This document shows positions 51,433 to 64,000 of a DNA stretch of 64,000 bases, in pieces. The position numbers and the translations under genes were made by a program. Each line of letters begins with the position of its first letter. Positions within the stretch are counted from its first letter, which is position 1. Origin of the DNA: Rotaria macrura (lineage: Eukaryota > Rotifera > Eurotatoria > Philodinida > Philodinidae); the NCBI GenBank assembly GCA_900239685.1, contig OENT01000670.1, positions 1-64,000 on the forward strand, written 5' to 3'. The notes below the pieces were generated by a model that ran no database searches, was not told the origin of the DNA, and saw only the letters and a program-made list of their open reading frames with translations.

Positions 51433-51910
51433 TCACCGTTGATCATTTACATCCTAAGAAGAAGCAAGAAAAGAGAAGTTTAGAAAACAATATTCAACCT
51501 CTAAATAACATTCATGGTCTTACTTTCGGCACAACAAAGACCCAATCTTGCATTTTTGGTTCAACAACAATTTGACAAGCAAGTCGAGATGTTGGTGTTA
51601 AACCATATGCTAGATCTAACATGTCATTCTCTTCATCAACCGGTTCTGGTAATGTTTTATAATTTTCACTATTGAGAATAACATGACACGTCGAACAAGC
51701 AAGTGTACCTTCACATGCTCCAAATCCATCGATATCTAATTTATTATCTAATACAACATCGAGCATATTTGAACCAATTTTAGCTTTCACATCGTTTACT
51801 TTTTCATCGCGATCAATTATTTTAACATTAACATAATTATTTGAAATCGATGAATATCGTTCGAAAAATAAATTTTGATTAAACACGGAACGTATCAACA
51901 ATCGATACAT
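51433..51910 (-). CDS. Mitochondrial [2Fe-2S] ferredoxin, FDX2 type
   Basis: The main exon is 51910-51524, with a probable second exon 51453-51433, giving 135 residues. The four cluster ligands are Cys66, Cys72, Cys75 and Cys112, in the order CEGTLACSTC and later RLACQIV. The LPEPVDEENDMLDLA segment resembles FDX2 (LPEPEEREDDMLDMA) more than adrenodoxin. FDX2 passes electrons from ferredoxin reductase to the mitochondrial iron-sulfur cluster assembly machinery. The first twenty or so residues are basic, hydrophobic and acid-free, fitting a mitochondrial targeting sequence. If unspliced, the frame ends four codons later as VRP at a TGA (132 residues). The spliced form, using GTAAGA and a pyrimidine-rich TTCTTCTTAG, ends DVNDQR. 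The gene is wedged 193 bases from VPS15 and 88 bases from ECM29. Confidence 0.92.
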
Positions 51911-51998
51911 ATTCTAAATCATCTGAAACAAAAAGAAAACAAAGAAGAAGAAAAAAACAAGAATTCTATAATGTTTGTATGTTGTTTTGTTTTTGAAA

Positions 51999-54900
51999 TT
52001 AAAATAAATTATTTTCATTTTGATCGAAATTTGTTATTTCGATAGGTTTAACTTTTAGAAATAAATGTTCGTTTTGTTTTTTTAATTGTTTAGCTTGTTC
52101 ACTTATTTCATTAGAACGGTTATCGTGTATCATTTCATCGATATTAAAATGAAGAATATTTTTTAAATGTTCATTTTCATTAAAACATATTGTATAAGTT
52201 GAATTTTCAAATAAAATTCTTATAAATTTAAGTATTTCACGTTTTAATCCACTAGATTTAGTACGTGAACCTAAATTAATAATTGGTTCTATTAAACATA
52301 TCATATCTGATGAAGTTATTGTTGAATGTTTGTTTAAAATTTCATTTATAGATTGTACAACAATCAATTGAATTTGCCAATTGGAACGATGTATTATTTC
52401 AACGAGTAGTGCGAATGTTGATTTTTTATATGATGATTCTAGTTTTTCGAAAGTTTTTGGCCAAAAACGTGGTAAACATTCAATTAATGTTTTCTGATAG
52501 ATATCGGATAGAATTGGATCTTCATCATCATCATCAATCTTGTCATTTTGTTCGTTTGGATCCTACGAAAGAGAAACAAATTCCATTTTTAATTCTTCTT
52601 GAACAATCGGAATTCATTTTAGGCTAAGAATAATCGGTTAGGATCCAGTTTTCAACACCCATATTATGGTTTCATCCGAAAAAAAGAATTAATCAAACAA
52701 GAGGTTCAAAAACGAAGTCAATTCTAAAAAAGTAAAACTCTTCTATGCTCCTGTTTCTTATGTATTTGATAGAGTCCTGTTTTTCAAATAGTAGAAACTT
52801 GATGGTAGAAACTGCCGCATCACATTAAATTCTCGAGTAATTTGCATTCGTTTGAAATACTATCAATGTCTAGCGATTTAATATGAGTAAACAAGAAGAA
52901 CTATTCAGCCCTTATCTATAAGTTTCAAGTCATCTTAATTATCATGAAAATGCTATACGAAGTAAGAAAATACACATTAGACAAAATAAATTTCAAAATA
53001 CGAGACACTGTCATTAGTAAAAATGAAAATAGTTACCGGTTGTTTAAACGTTTTTTCAAGCCAAGTCCAGAATAGTTCATATACCGGAAAATTGTAATCA
53101 TCAGCGAGTAACGATAATACACGTATAGCAACGGAACGATATTTTAGTGAATGTTTTTTACATTCTTTGAGAATATTTTCATAAATACGATGAATAAGAT
53201 CGGTAGAAGTCTTCAATGAATCTCTAGAAATTAGAAAAAGATGTTTAAATATATATATATTTTTAGCTTGTGTAGTTTTGAATGAGTCATGATTGTTATA
53301 ACAGAGAAATACGGTGATTAGAGGACTGTTACATTCCTAATCGATTTTTACAGAAGTGTCATTGATGTACGCTATTTTACTCTTCAAGAATATGGGAGGA
53401 AAAATTTGATTTTCGAATTTGATTTTGAAACCTTTTCAAGAAAAAGGCCTAACCAAGAATAGTTTCTTTTTGTAAGAACATAAAATATGCTACTATTGTT
53501 CAATGATACGAATGAAACATAAGTATTCTTGATCTAACTAGGCATATGATTACTAGTGAAATTAGAAACGTTCCAAATGAGAAGCAACAAAGAACTTTCT
53601 TCGACATCTTTTCCGACTTAGAGTGTTAATTCGAAATTCATCTTCTGTCATATTCCAAAGAAGTGAGATAAAATTAATTAAACACAAGCCATTTATTGTC
53701 CGTATATCCGTAGCAGTACGCTAACCGTATGACATTGATCCTCAGTATTCAAATTGCTTGGGAACTACACTACTTGTGAAATGAAAAAAGCACTACTATC
53801 CGTAAAATAAAGTTCTCTCATTAAATCGAAATATGTTATTTGGTGGATAATAAAATCCGTGAATACTGACACAATGTAAGGAATGTTAATTCTCAGCAAT
53901 AAAGTACAACGCTAGGAGAACTTTCAATAGAACTTATGTTTCAACTGTGAAACGAGTGAGCGAATGGACATAGCACTGTTGCTATGATAACTTACTATTG
54001 CAATGTAGGTGAGTTTTTTAAGTTGAATAAAAAATAGTTTAGTTTCTGAAAATGAAGACCTAGATTTTATCTTACTAGTGAAATATTTTCTCATCTCGAT
54101 TAATGACATGATTTTGATTGTCTACGAATGTTAAGTTGAAATGATGATGATGATGAATACTTACATGCAATTTTTACAAATTGTTTCAATAGCTCGAAGA
54201 AAATATTCCTAATACAGAAAACATGTATAGTAATACATTGAATTTGAGATAAAAAAGCAATCAACTCATCCTTACTTTTCCTTCATAAACTCTTCCGTAG
54301 AGTCCTTTCAGAAGAAGTTCAACTAATATAACCAAATAATCATTATTTAAGCTTGTTTTTAAGACGTCTCCAATCATTTGTATAGCTCGTGCACCTTTTA
54401 CTTTCATTATATATGAATTATGTTCAATAGCTAAACGAATATGATCAATAATTCCTTTCATATATGTTTGAATTCCTGTTATTGAACTTCCTGTATGTTC
54501 AATCCATAGATTTTTCCATATAAGTTCTTCTTGTTGTTCATTTTCATCTTTCGTATTAGTAATATTATCTTGCATAGCTAAAAATATTAACGGTAATATT
54601 TGTTGACCAAATTCTAGTAGTAAATCATGATTCGATTGTGATATTGAATTGAGTGTTAACGCACAAACATATTGATAATCATTGTCCGTTTGATAATACC
54701 ATGTTGAAAGTTTTTGAAGAAGATTTTCAATCGATGAACGTTTAGCTATACGAACAATCGTACCTAAGACATTCGTAAAAGTCTTTCTTAATGTACGATT
54801 AGTATTGATACTCATCGTATTAACTAATATTGCCATCCATTTACCCACATATTTTGAAGATAGTGTAGGATATAAACTACTTAATGTTATAAAATATTGT

Positions 54901-57900
54901 CCGATAAGACATTTAGTTGTTAAACCAATCGAATGTTTTATGGTTTCAATTAATTTTCCCGATAAATCATCGAATATATTTTCATCAACAAATTGATTTG
55001 TACATGTATTAATAGCATCCATTAAGGGTGATGAACGTGCACAATGTAAACGTGCTAAATCAACTTGTTCTTTCATTTCAGCTGCTGTTAATTTCATCGA
55101 AGCATAATTAAATATATCAGGTTCAATCGATGATAATGCTTCAAATAGTGCTATTATTATTAAAGTACAATACGGTTTTAATGTATCACGATCACCATAA
55201 CGAATTATTTCGACTAGTAAAGAAGAAGAAAAAACAAAGATGATAATGAACAGAACAATCTTTGAAGAATTCACATTCAATCCAATAGTATTCTTTAAAA
55301 TAAATAAAAATGAATAAAAACAACTGACAAATTACAAGTTAACAAATATTGACATTTGTGTTTCTTTCTCAATAGTGTTGTTATGCGATCACAGTCTGTA
55401 GATCAATGTTGTTTCTTTTTCATGTATGAGCTACTTATGTCTAGCATTTCTAGAGGATTAAGAAGTAAAAGATACCACAAATAGAATATCTGTTGTGATT
55501 GATTAATGCTGGCAGTTACATCGTGTTTCATATATTAATCTTGCACGAATTACACTAATGACTTTCTTTTTGAGAATGCAATTTATGTCAAATTTAACAA
55601 CTAATACATGATACGCGAGTGACAACATGAATGCTAACCTTTGCATTTTAAATAGAAGATCTTCTCAAAAAAGAAAGCACAGATATACAATACTTTACAA
55701 CATGTAGACATTTTCCTTTAATAGATGAAAACTTATTCAATGATTTTCGGATCGAACATCACAGCTAGTAGAAAAAGAATCAGAATAATTCTTTTCTCTT
55801 GTCTATGACGATACTCGCTGTGTCCTGCAACTCATCTAAGAACACTTCACAAGAGTTATCATCTTGATTGTGTTATTTTCTTTTCTTTTCTTTTCTCTTG
55901 TCTTAGTTATACCCAGTGGATTTTCTTTTTCTTCTACATTTACATGATGGTGTTTGTTCTTTCGTTCTTTCCTTTCATGTTGACGTATTTGCATTTTGCG
56001 TTTATGGGATTTTACATCTCGTTTAGATTTCATTTTGATCATCTGTAGAATTTCCAGTCTTTTGGTTTTTTCCTTTTCTTTTCATCCAATGTATACAGTT
56101 GTTCTGATGTTAGAAAGAGAGTGACAATAAACTATGAGTCAACTTAGAGTACTACAATAGGAGCATTAATCCAGAAATCCTAATTAAGTCATGTTTATTG
56201 ATAGTAATGACACGATCATGCAAGGTGACAATCAACAAACAAAAGCAACAATAGAGTCTAATAGCAGTGAATCGATTTGGTGAGAGGAAAATCGAACACA
56301 TACTTTCAACACAACCTATTAGAGAATCTATTGTTTGTTCAACAACGACTATCATTTGAAATACCAGACAATATATTAACTTCACACATTAGTAAACAAT
56401 TCGATCAAATGAACTACATTGGATGAAAAGTTGAGTGATAGTGTGATTAATTAGTTGAAGAATATCACAAATGAACTAGACCTTGCAAGACTTGATGATA
56501 CGCAAAAGAATTTCTGTGATTCAAACTTCTTCAGTGGATCATACAAAGAAACGGTTAATTAATAATACGCACATATATACACAAACACACACACATGACA
56601 TACTCCGACTTAAACGATGCAATAAAACTAACGCATTCATCAACATTACCAAAGGAAGCTGGCATTGTTAAAGTAGCTCAAGGCACTCAAGATTTGGATG
56701 AAATGATGGAGTTATTTGGCACTATGCATATTCACATGAGTGATTGTTTGAAGGTCAGCTACTTAAAACATGGATTGAAAAGGTCATTAAAATAGAAGTA
56801 TCATGAAAACATGCACAGACGTCAACTGAATTCATCGAAATGGCTCAAGAGGAAGAGAGTTTTGACTGTTCCATAGTAGCAAAGATCCAATAATTAGGAA
56901 ACTTGAATCAAAATTAAAATACATCAGATGTAAAAATGCTCTTAACGAAGAGTACCAATAGATCAAAATAAAATAGAAGAATGAAGGAGTAAAGCAGACC
57001 GCGTATGTATGCATATTTATATAAAAGAATAGGTAAACTCATCGCGTATAGCCAAGACAAGAGAGAAGTAGAATAAAAACAAACATAAAATAATACAGAT
57101 TATAACTCCTGTGAACTGCCATTGGATGAGGTGCACGACATAAAAATACTATTGGAAATATCTCCTTGATATTGTCTAATAAATTTATTTCTATTTCAAA
57201 TAAAATTTCTATAAACTTTCTCAGACTATCATCATTATTTGCATCTTTAGCGATCTATTGTTTAAGAGAAAAGTACAGTCTATAGTAAGTTCGTCTGAAA
57301 ATCACACTCGGAAGAGTAGCTAAATTTTCATGTGAAATTCATTCATTAAGAAGACCAGAGCATTGTTTGACTATCGGATCAATCTCTATCTTCATATATA
57401 TATATATATGATCTATTAGGAAAGCATCATGAAAGTTTTGAAAATGATAGTATGTTTAAGCAACGGAAGTGATAATATCGGCAGACTTCCTCGTATGCAT
57501 TGAAAAAAGGCATCAATAACTTGTTGTACGAGATAGAAACTTGGATCTGTGGAAATTCTATGTTTCGAAAGATCAGTAAGCATTCTTATATTGAATCACT
57601 ACTCAATAAGGCATGATCAAGATAACGTCAATGTTCTACTAGATGTTTCATTGCAATAAATAAAAGCCTAATATACTTGCTCGGCAGAATGATACTACAT
57701 TTCCTGGTTTTTTCGTTTCTATAATGAAAAATAAGTGATTTTAGTATCAGCAAGAAGAAAGAAGTAGGATTTTAACAATTGCATCTTCTCATTCAATATC
57801 TATTTTGTCATAAAAGTAATTCAACTAGAATATCATCAGACTTTTCATAAATTTTATCATAGTATGACTTGTTAAACTAGGAGAGGATTACCCGATCACG

Positions 57901-60900
57901 GCTCATACTATTTTATGACATACTATTTAAATGACCAAACTTAACCGTGAATCAAGTGAATATCAAAAACTATGTACGAACTATGTAGACAAGTTGAAGC
58001 AACTTTTATTCGATTTTAAGAAAAGCAGTAATAACAATAACATCTTCAACAGAAATTCATACTGACTACCTTAAATTTTTCCTATTCAATTTCTCTTGTG
58101 GGTTCGTGGTTAGATAATGTATTATAGCTTCGATGAGTGATAGTCTAAAACTTGGTTTTCCTGAAACTGCACACACATAGTTCTACTTCGTCAGTTAACA
58201 TTAATCATGCATCGATATGATTTTCACTAGCTATGGGCGAATAATCGACAAGTGAAAATAACTTGTACGTGTTTTATTTATACAAAAGATCAAAACATAT
58301 ACTATTTAAGAAACGTTACGAAAGAAGTTTGACGTTCATTTTTCTAGATCCTTATGAAGAGTTGTAAAATTAGTCAGAGATAAAGCTAACGATTTCCAAC
58401 ACGAAGATCTGATTGAAAATTTTCTTTACATGTATACTCGGTCAAGAAAAATGTTTTTTGACTGGACTATCGAATGCGTTCTACTCAGTCGTTTGTAATT
58501 ACTGACAAGTGTTCACATAAGCATCTAATATGATGTATAATAGCATGACAGTAGATTCTACATCGAAAGTCGAATCACTAAAGTTCGAAAGTACCGATCA
58601 TTTCTATGAAAACGATTTGTGTGTAACTTACTGATTGTATTCAATGAAAATTTCGAAATATCCTCATTTTTATTATAAAGTCCATCGTTTAAAATGATCG
58701 GTAAAACTTGTTCGAGTACATATTTTCCACGTGCTTTATGTTCGCCTTCATTCATACTAAATCAATTAGTTTAAACATTATCAATTTCTTTAAAAAAAAA
58801 CAAAAAGACATCTTACGAATTCGATATTGTTGTCGCTGGATCACAAGCAAGTAATAAACAATTTTGTTTAAATGAATTTATTGTTGTTAATGCTGCTTTT
58901 CGTACGGACTCTTTCGTATCGTCACATACTGACAATAGACGACGAAATAATTCTTGAAATAAATTTATATATTTTGGATTATCAATTAAACGTCTATTTA
59001 ACATTCTAAATATATCTAAGAGAGCTAATTGTATACTTTCACGTATACGCCAACGTGATGATAGTATATCATTGTATAAATCATTGAATATAATTGAAAA
59101 ATATTTTTCAACAATAATGATTTGTTTTGTTGTAGAAAATAGTTTGTTCCATATACGTTTAATACAATCTTGTATACGTATCTGTGGATCGAATAGTAGA
59201 CGATAAAGTCTTGATATTAGTTTTTCAATATAGATTAATATAAAATCAATAGATTTTTTTTCATAATCATTTTTATGAAATATTTGTCCGTAGCGGGTTG
59301 TTGACCAGATTGAATTTTCATGTGCTAAATATAAGAATGAATAAAATAATTGTGATTTAAGATGTTTTTCAATTGATAATAAATCAACTAGTGAACATAA
59401 TTCTTTATAAAGTATGATTTGCGTATTATCAATATTAATTTGTTGCACATTATGTTCATAGACAAGTGTGGTCAATTGATTCGAATATGTACGTGTACTA
59501 TCAGTAAAATATTCGAATAATTTATTATTAAATTTCGATTCTAAATCATTATTTTCAATTATTTCATAGAGATAAATAAGACATTTACATGATAATTCTT
59601 GATTAAATTCATCTTGATCAAGTAGACCATATATAAGATTTGTTTGTAGTGAAAATAATTTTAATTCAAATAATTGACGATATATTGTTATTAAATATGG
59701 TCGTCGACAATGTATAAGAAACGTTAATAACCATAAAAATGCAGCTTGTCGCCTATGACTATTATCTATATCGGATGAATAATGAAGAATACGATCGATA
59801 AGATATTCGATCAAGTTCGATCGAAAATCATATTCGTCCGATGATTGTTTATCATTAAATAGAGATCTTTGATTAAATATATCATAAGGGTCATTAACCA
59901 ATGGTGTATCAACACCGAGAATACAACAAACAAGAGCATCACCTAAAAGTTAAAATATAAGATAAGAATATGACTCATCGAATATTGTAATAAAATCTAT
60001 CTATGGACAATATATCCTTTTACATCTTGATCAGTACAATCCAAAATAAATAAATTCATAGGTATCAAATATGAGCTTCTTTATTATTGATATTTATTTC
60101 TGTCGTATCGTCAATCATACGAATATCTCTATCAAGTGAATAACATATTTTTGATTATTCACGTGTTGCAAAGGACAAAACCATATTATTTGTTGCATTG
60201 CAATATGATCATAGATATAGATTTATGATGAATGTTGATATTGATAGAAGTCGCTGAACAATATAAATTGATCTGTGAAATAGTTGTCTACTGCAATCAT
60301 ATTTTCTCTCAAAATTGATTGAATCTAAGTACTATGAGTCTAGTCTCCGTTTAATATCATCATATCATGTCAATACTCATGATTCGGTTGTGATGAGAGA
60401 AACAAGAAGTTTTTTAAAAAATGTAGAAAATAACTTCTTGTATGAATATACGGGAATATAAATAATGCTCTTCCGTTATCGATATTTCTTGGCTTCAATG
60501 TGTTGCATAAATAATTTGTTTTATCAAAGTGACATCTTAGGTTATTCTAGATAGAAATAAAACATTCAACTGTGTGTGCGATGAAAAAGAATCCGGTGAT
60601 TCGATACTAATTCTGGAAATGTGAAGACTCTTTCAATAAATTTTTTTATAAAACAAAACGTTGAATTCATACAAAGTGATACAGAAGTGAATAATCTTTG
60701 GAGAAAAAACAACCTAATCGGAACTGCTGAACAATCTTTCAAAAAGTAGGAATCGTTTTGAACGATCACGATACGATTGGTTAAAAGAAAAATATACTAC
60801 TTAGTTTGCAACCAAATCAACGATGATACTATAAACGATTCGCTGAAACATCAACAATAGGAACGATATGTTATGAGTCATTTCTGTTCGCAGTCATCTG

Positions 60901-63900
60901 TTTTATAGGTATGAAATACGTTTATATTTACCAATATTAAGTTGAAGTTCAATTTGTTTTGTATCAACTAACGATTGTGTTAAAATATCAACAATACTTT
61001 GACTTTGTTTTCTATAGCAAACAGCTAAAAAACCTAATGTTTGTATAACTTTTTCTTTGATACGATTTGTTTCATTCATCGTTTTAAGTTTAATTTGAAT
61101 TTTTTCAATAAAAGTTTTTATATTCAATTCATCACCATGATTAAAACAACGCATTCTTGCTAATTGTCCAATAGATATTAACAATGATAAATTATATTCA
61201 TTATTATTATCAAAAAATGTTTTAAAAAGAAGATTTTTTCCATTATTTAAATATTGATTCGATGTTTCTAAATATGAACATACATAGCCTAATGCTATTA
61301 TACTTGCTTCACGTTGTTCAAAACGTTGATTTATATTTTGTACTAGTTTAATTAATTCATCAATAGCAAGAGTATTTGTTTGATTTTTAGATAATATATA
61401 TGCATAGAGTAATGATGAATATCGACGTGTATCATCACGTGTTGAAAACAGACATAACTGACGAAATGAAGTTAGATTATCATTAAATAATTCAATTAAT
61501 TTATTATCATTCAAATGATAGCCAATAAGAATAGCTTCGAATAGAAAATAAGTTGATAAACAATCATGTACAACAAGTACAAAATCAAGTAAAAATTGTA
61601 TATAATTATACCAAATAATGATATTTTGCTTGGCTATATCATATACATTCGATAGTTGTTCTTCATATTTCCATAGTGGTGTCGTTTTTTCACCATAAAA
61701 ACTTTGCCGAATCAAACAACGATGTAAATAATAAATCATTTCTTGATATGTTTGTGGATGATAAACTAATGTTTGTCTACCCATTGAATAATCTCCATGA
61801 GCATTTGATAGTATAAGTTTCATCAATAATTGAAAATCCGGATAGTTATTATCTTGTTCTGTAAATAAATTTCGACGCGCTAATGAACGTATATCTTCAT
61901 TTTTATCTGAACATGCAGTTAAGAGAATAAAACGTGATGTACAATCATTGGATGGAAATACATTCATAACATATGATACAGCAGCTTGACGACATTGTGG
62001 ATAATCAATCGATTGAGATTCCGTTGATGGACTTGGTATTACTTGTTGAGTTAATAATTGTTGAAGCATATGTTTACTGGATACGCTAGCATCTTTTTGA
62101 GAATAGGCTAAAAGACTACAAAAATAAACAACATCTTAATATCTATCAAAATGATAGTTTTCTTTTTGGCTTAGTAAAACTGGCTCGATTTTGAATCGGC
62201 TACAGCTTGATTGTTGCCACTTCATTCGACCTAATCAGCAAAAAATGTACACAAAGCAGCATCAGGCGGAGAGAGAGAGAGAGAAAGAGGAATATCCGCA
62301 TTATAGAATCAAGGAAACATTTAATACGTGAAGAAATATCAAGATTGTACAGGTTAATTAAATATTTAACAATTTTTAGGTTCAAACTCTAGATTATCCT
62401 TGTCAGATGTGTTGAATACATGAGGATGTATCAGTAGCGAAGAGAATGGAAGCTCTTTTGATAACCATCTACATACTTTTGTTTACACCACATAGTAAAA
62501 AAATGACGTAGAAGATACTTGCCGTTCAATCCTAGACTAACTCTATAGAGACGATATACTGTATTGAATTCTATAATGCAGACATTTGTATCCTTACATC
62601 TCGATTTTACTTCGCGGTTATTTTTTTCTTTCTATCTTTCATTCTGTTTTGCGACAATGTTTTCTTTTCAATCAAGAAAAATATTGTCGAATGTGAATAT
62701 TGAAAAGATATCAGAAAGAAAAGATACGAAATAAAGGATCGTATTTTTGGATTCAGTTACCTATCGCAAATGGTGAAAAGACGTTTGTTGATTTCAAAAT
62801 TTCTAGCAAAACAAGCGAATCAATATTATTGGCATCAGAAATCTGCAGAAGAGTTCGTTTCCACACAATGAAGTTATTTTCAATAAAAGAATTGTCACGT
62901 AGTATATCACTTTTCCATGATTCTCCTGACGTCGATCAAGCGATATGGAGAATGGTGTTTGAACTGTAAAACTACATAAAGGACGATCGATAGCGTTAAT
63001 AAAGTCAAGCATCTCCTCCTATTCGAATAATTGACTTCTGTTGTTGTGGAGAAATTCACGAGAAATCTTGCGGAGAAAGAAATTCAACGTTTAATAGTAC
63101 AGATATATATATATTGAGAAACAGTAACAAAATATATTATATTACCGTTTAGCAGATTGATGGCAGAATCACTAGTAGGTTGGAAAAACCATGATATGTA
63201 TTTAAGTGATATAATAGTGAGTCCTGATTAGGAAACTATGGGCGTCATTTAGGGTCTAATCAATTATGAACTTTATCCAGGACGGAAATATTCTTCAGTC
63301 AAGATTCATAAAGAATACATTTTATTTTTTTTATTTTTTCATTGAATAATGTGGTCTCTGTTAATAAACTTATTTTTAGATTGTGGCTGAAATTTCTCAA
63401 TATCAACAGTTACTCCAGAGAATAGTCGATCAAACATTTTGATTTGCATCCATCCGTATGTACGAGATCTGGCTTTAACAAGCTCATATCTTACAAATAG
63501 GAACGCAGGAATAGAATTCATAATTCGAATCATAAATCAATTGTCTCAACGATAGTATGGATGTAAATTTTTCAAATGAGATTGGTTTTCTGAAAGCTAG
63601 GGATCACTGGAATTGAAAGTATATGATGATTCGACTAACCTGATAGTCAAAAATTGAAGAATTAGGTTCTTATCCGACTATTATCTTATTTATTCGAGTC
63701 TAGATAATGCAATTTATTCTTCAATCATAACTTGATAACTCAGTTGAACTGTCCTTCTTCATCAAACATTCAAATAGTTCTAAGCATCTTGAAACAATGA
63801 ATTTCTACTCAATACTCTCTGAATATGTTCATTCACATATTTGACATTGGAACTTTCTCTACATACGTTAGAGCTTCTTGAATATTTAAACAACATTCAC

Positions 63901-64000
63901 TATCTTCGGTTTTTAATGCTTCGAAAAACTGTTGTGTTAATCTGATATCATCCGAAAATAATTTTGGCACACGATATGAAAGTTTCCCAATTAATACATA
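51999..64000 (-). CDS. ECPAS: ECM29 proteasome adaptor and scaffold (5' end outside window)
   Basis: Eight exons are visible: 64000-63867 (partial), 62115-60932, 59942-58817, 58756-58632, 55213-54276, 54208-54165, 53223-53037 and 52562-51999. They encode the last 1433 residues; human ECM29 has about 1845. The product is HEAT repeats throughout. Diagnostic segments are VLIGKLSYRVPKLF, QQFFEALKTED, AVSYVMNVFPSND, EKVIQTLGFLAV, YKELCSLVDLLS, WRIRESIQLALLDI, SVRKAALTTINSF and LIFLAMQDN, all aligning with metazoan ECM29. ECM29 binds the 26S proteasome, links core and regulatory particles and couples it to motors and endosomes. Most introns are long: 62116-63866 (1.75 kb), 59943-60931, 55214-58631 (3.4 kb), 53224-54164 and 52563-53036. 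The 3.4 kb intron was confirmed by phase: the Thr-Ile codons of exon 58632 join directly to IEIIRYGDRD. Confidence 0.93.
56595..56795 (+). other. 66-codon frame in ECM29 intron, faint ADF-H resemblance
   Basis: Antisense to ECM29, an ATG-initiated frame contains VKVAQGTQDLDEMMELF. This loosely recalls the VAGTGEGGLEEMVEEL strand-turn of drebrin-like ADF-homology domains. The actin-binding core that should precede it is absent, and no flanking exon was found. It may be a degenerate gene fragment or chance. Confidence 0.2.
57117..57254 (-). pseudogene. Orphan exon-like segment in ECM29 intron (HEAT/importin-like)
   Basis: A 46-codon open segment is bounded by an acceptor-like ACAATAG and a donor-like GTTCAC. 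It reads IAKDANNDDSLRKFIEILFE and then a leucine-rich stretch ending CRAPHPMA. The NDDSxLxxFIEI pattern recalls HEAT repeats of importin-beta relatives such as IPO5. It is not part of ECM29: joining it to exon 58756-58632 introduces an immediate stop, and the flanking ECM29 exons join cleanly without it. It is possibly a fossil exon or an unrelated nested gene piece. Confidence 0.25.
57394..57409. repeat. Short (TA)n microsatellite
   Basis: An alternating AT run in the 3.4 kb ECM29 intron. Confidence 0.7.
62116..63866 (-). other. Long ECM29 intron at the right side of the window
   Basis: The donor GTATGT follows a phase-2 Ala-Leu-Thr codon break and the acceptor TTTTTGTAG precedes LLAYSQKDA. 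A GA run lies at about 62268-62286. Two unexplained frames lie inside: 62700-62969 on the plus strand and 63339-63533 on the minus strand. Neither shows a recognised domain. Confidence 0.6.

Noticed and set aside
55836..56042. Lys/Arg-rich minus-strand frame in the ECM29 intron
   Set aside because: Purine-rich low-complexity DNA readily gives such frames; no motif or splice chain supports it.
1..64000. tRNA, rRNA, CRISPR, telomeric repeat or horizontally acquired bacterial gene
   Set aside because: No cloverleaf with a canonical T-loop, no rRNA core motif, no regularly spaced repeats and no intronless bacterial-type frame were seen by eye. A covariance-model scan was not possible here.

Overview
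This window is eukaryotic nuclear DNA, almost certainly from a small invertebrate animal. It is AT-rich. Protein-coding genes are split by many canonical GT-AG introns, most about 50-70 bases long, with a minority of 0.6-3.5 kb. All recognisable proteins are conserved metazoan housekeeping or cell-biology proteins. Tiny introns mixed with long ones and close gene spacing fit a bdelloid rotifer such as Rotaria, but that assignment is inference. There is no operon, CRISPR array, phage or bacterial signal.

Layout. 1-3.3 kb: palindromic AT-rich repeat at the left edge, then no recognised gene. 3.3-4.1 kb (-): four-helix membrane protein. 4.1-11.2 kb: no recognised gene, several microsatellites. 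11.2-17.0 kb (-): class I GLUT-type hexose transporter with a 3.5 kb intron holding an inverted-repeat element. 19.9-25.3 kb (-): mitochondrial ribosomal protein mL54, histone chaperone ASF1 and an F-box/leucine-rich-repeat protein, whose long intron holds a 90-base TTAA-flanked transposon remnant. 25.7-32.6 kb (-): an MDC1-like DNA-damage mediator with FHA domain, TQxY repeat array and tandem BRCT. 33.6-35.9 kb (+): polyamine oxidase, divergent from MDC1. 36.4-37.1 kb (-): a very short INCENP-like protein. 39.3-51.2 kb (-): VPS15 (PIK3R4) in 28 exons, one intron carrying a hAT-like remnant with a 9-base direct repeat. 51.4-51.9 kb (-): FDX2-type ferredoxin. 52.0-64.0 kb (-): ECM29 proteasome adaptor, whose 5' end lies beyond the window.

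All gene models were built by hand by following frame, splice sites and family conservation, and every join was checked for phase. Boundaries could be off by a base or by an alternative splice site, but the joined frames stay open from start to stop.

Functional themes. The genes are mostly unrelated. ASF1, MDC1 and INCENP act on chromatin, damage signalling and chromosome segregation. VPS15 serves autophagy and endosomal PI3P synthesis, and ECM29 regulates the proteasome. mL54 and FDX2 are mitochondrial. The most interesting items are the MDC1-like protein with seven TQ-x-Tyr motifs and the miniature INCENP lacking the Aurora-phosphorylated TSS tail.
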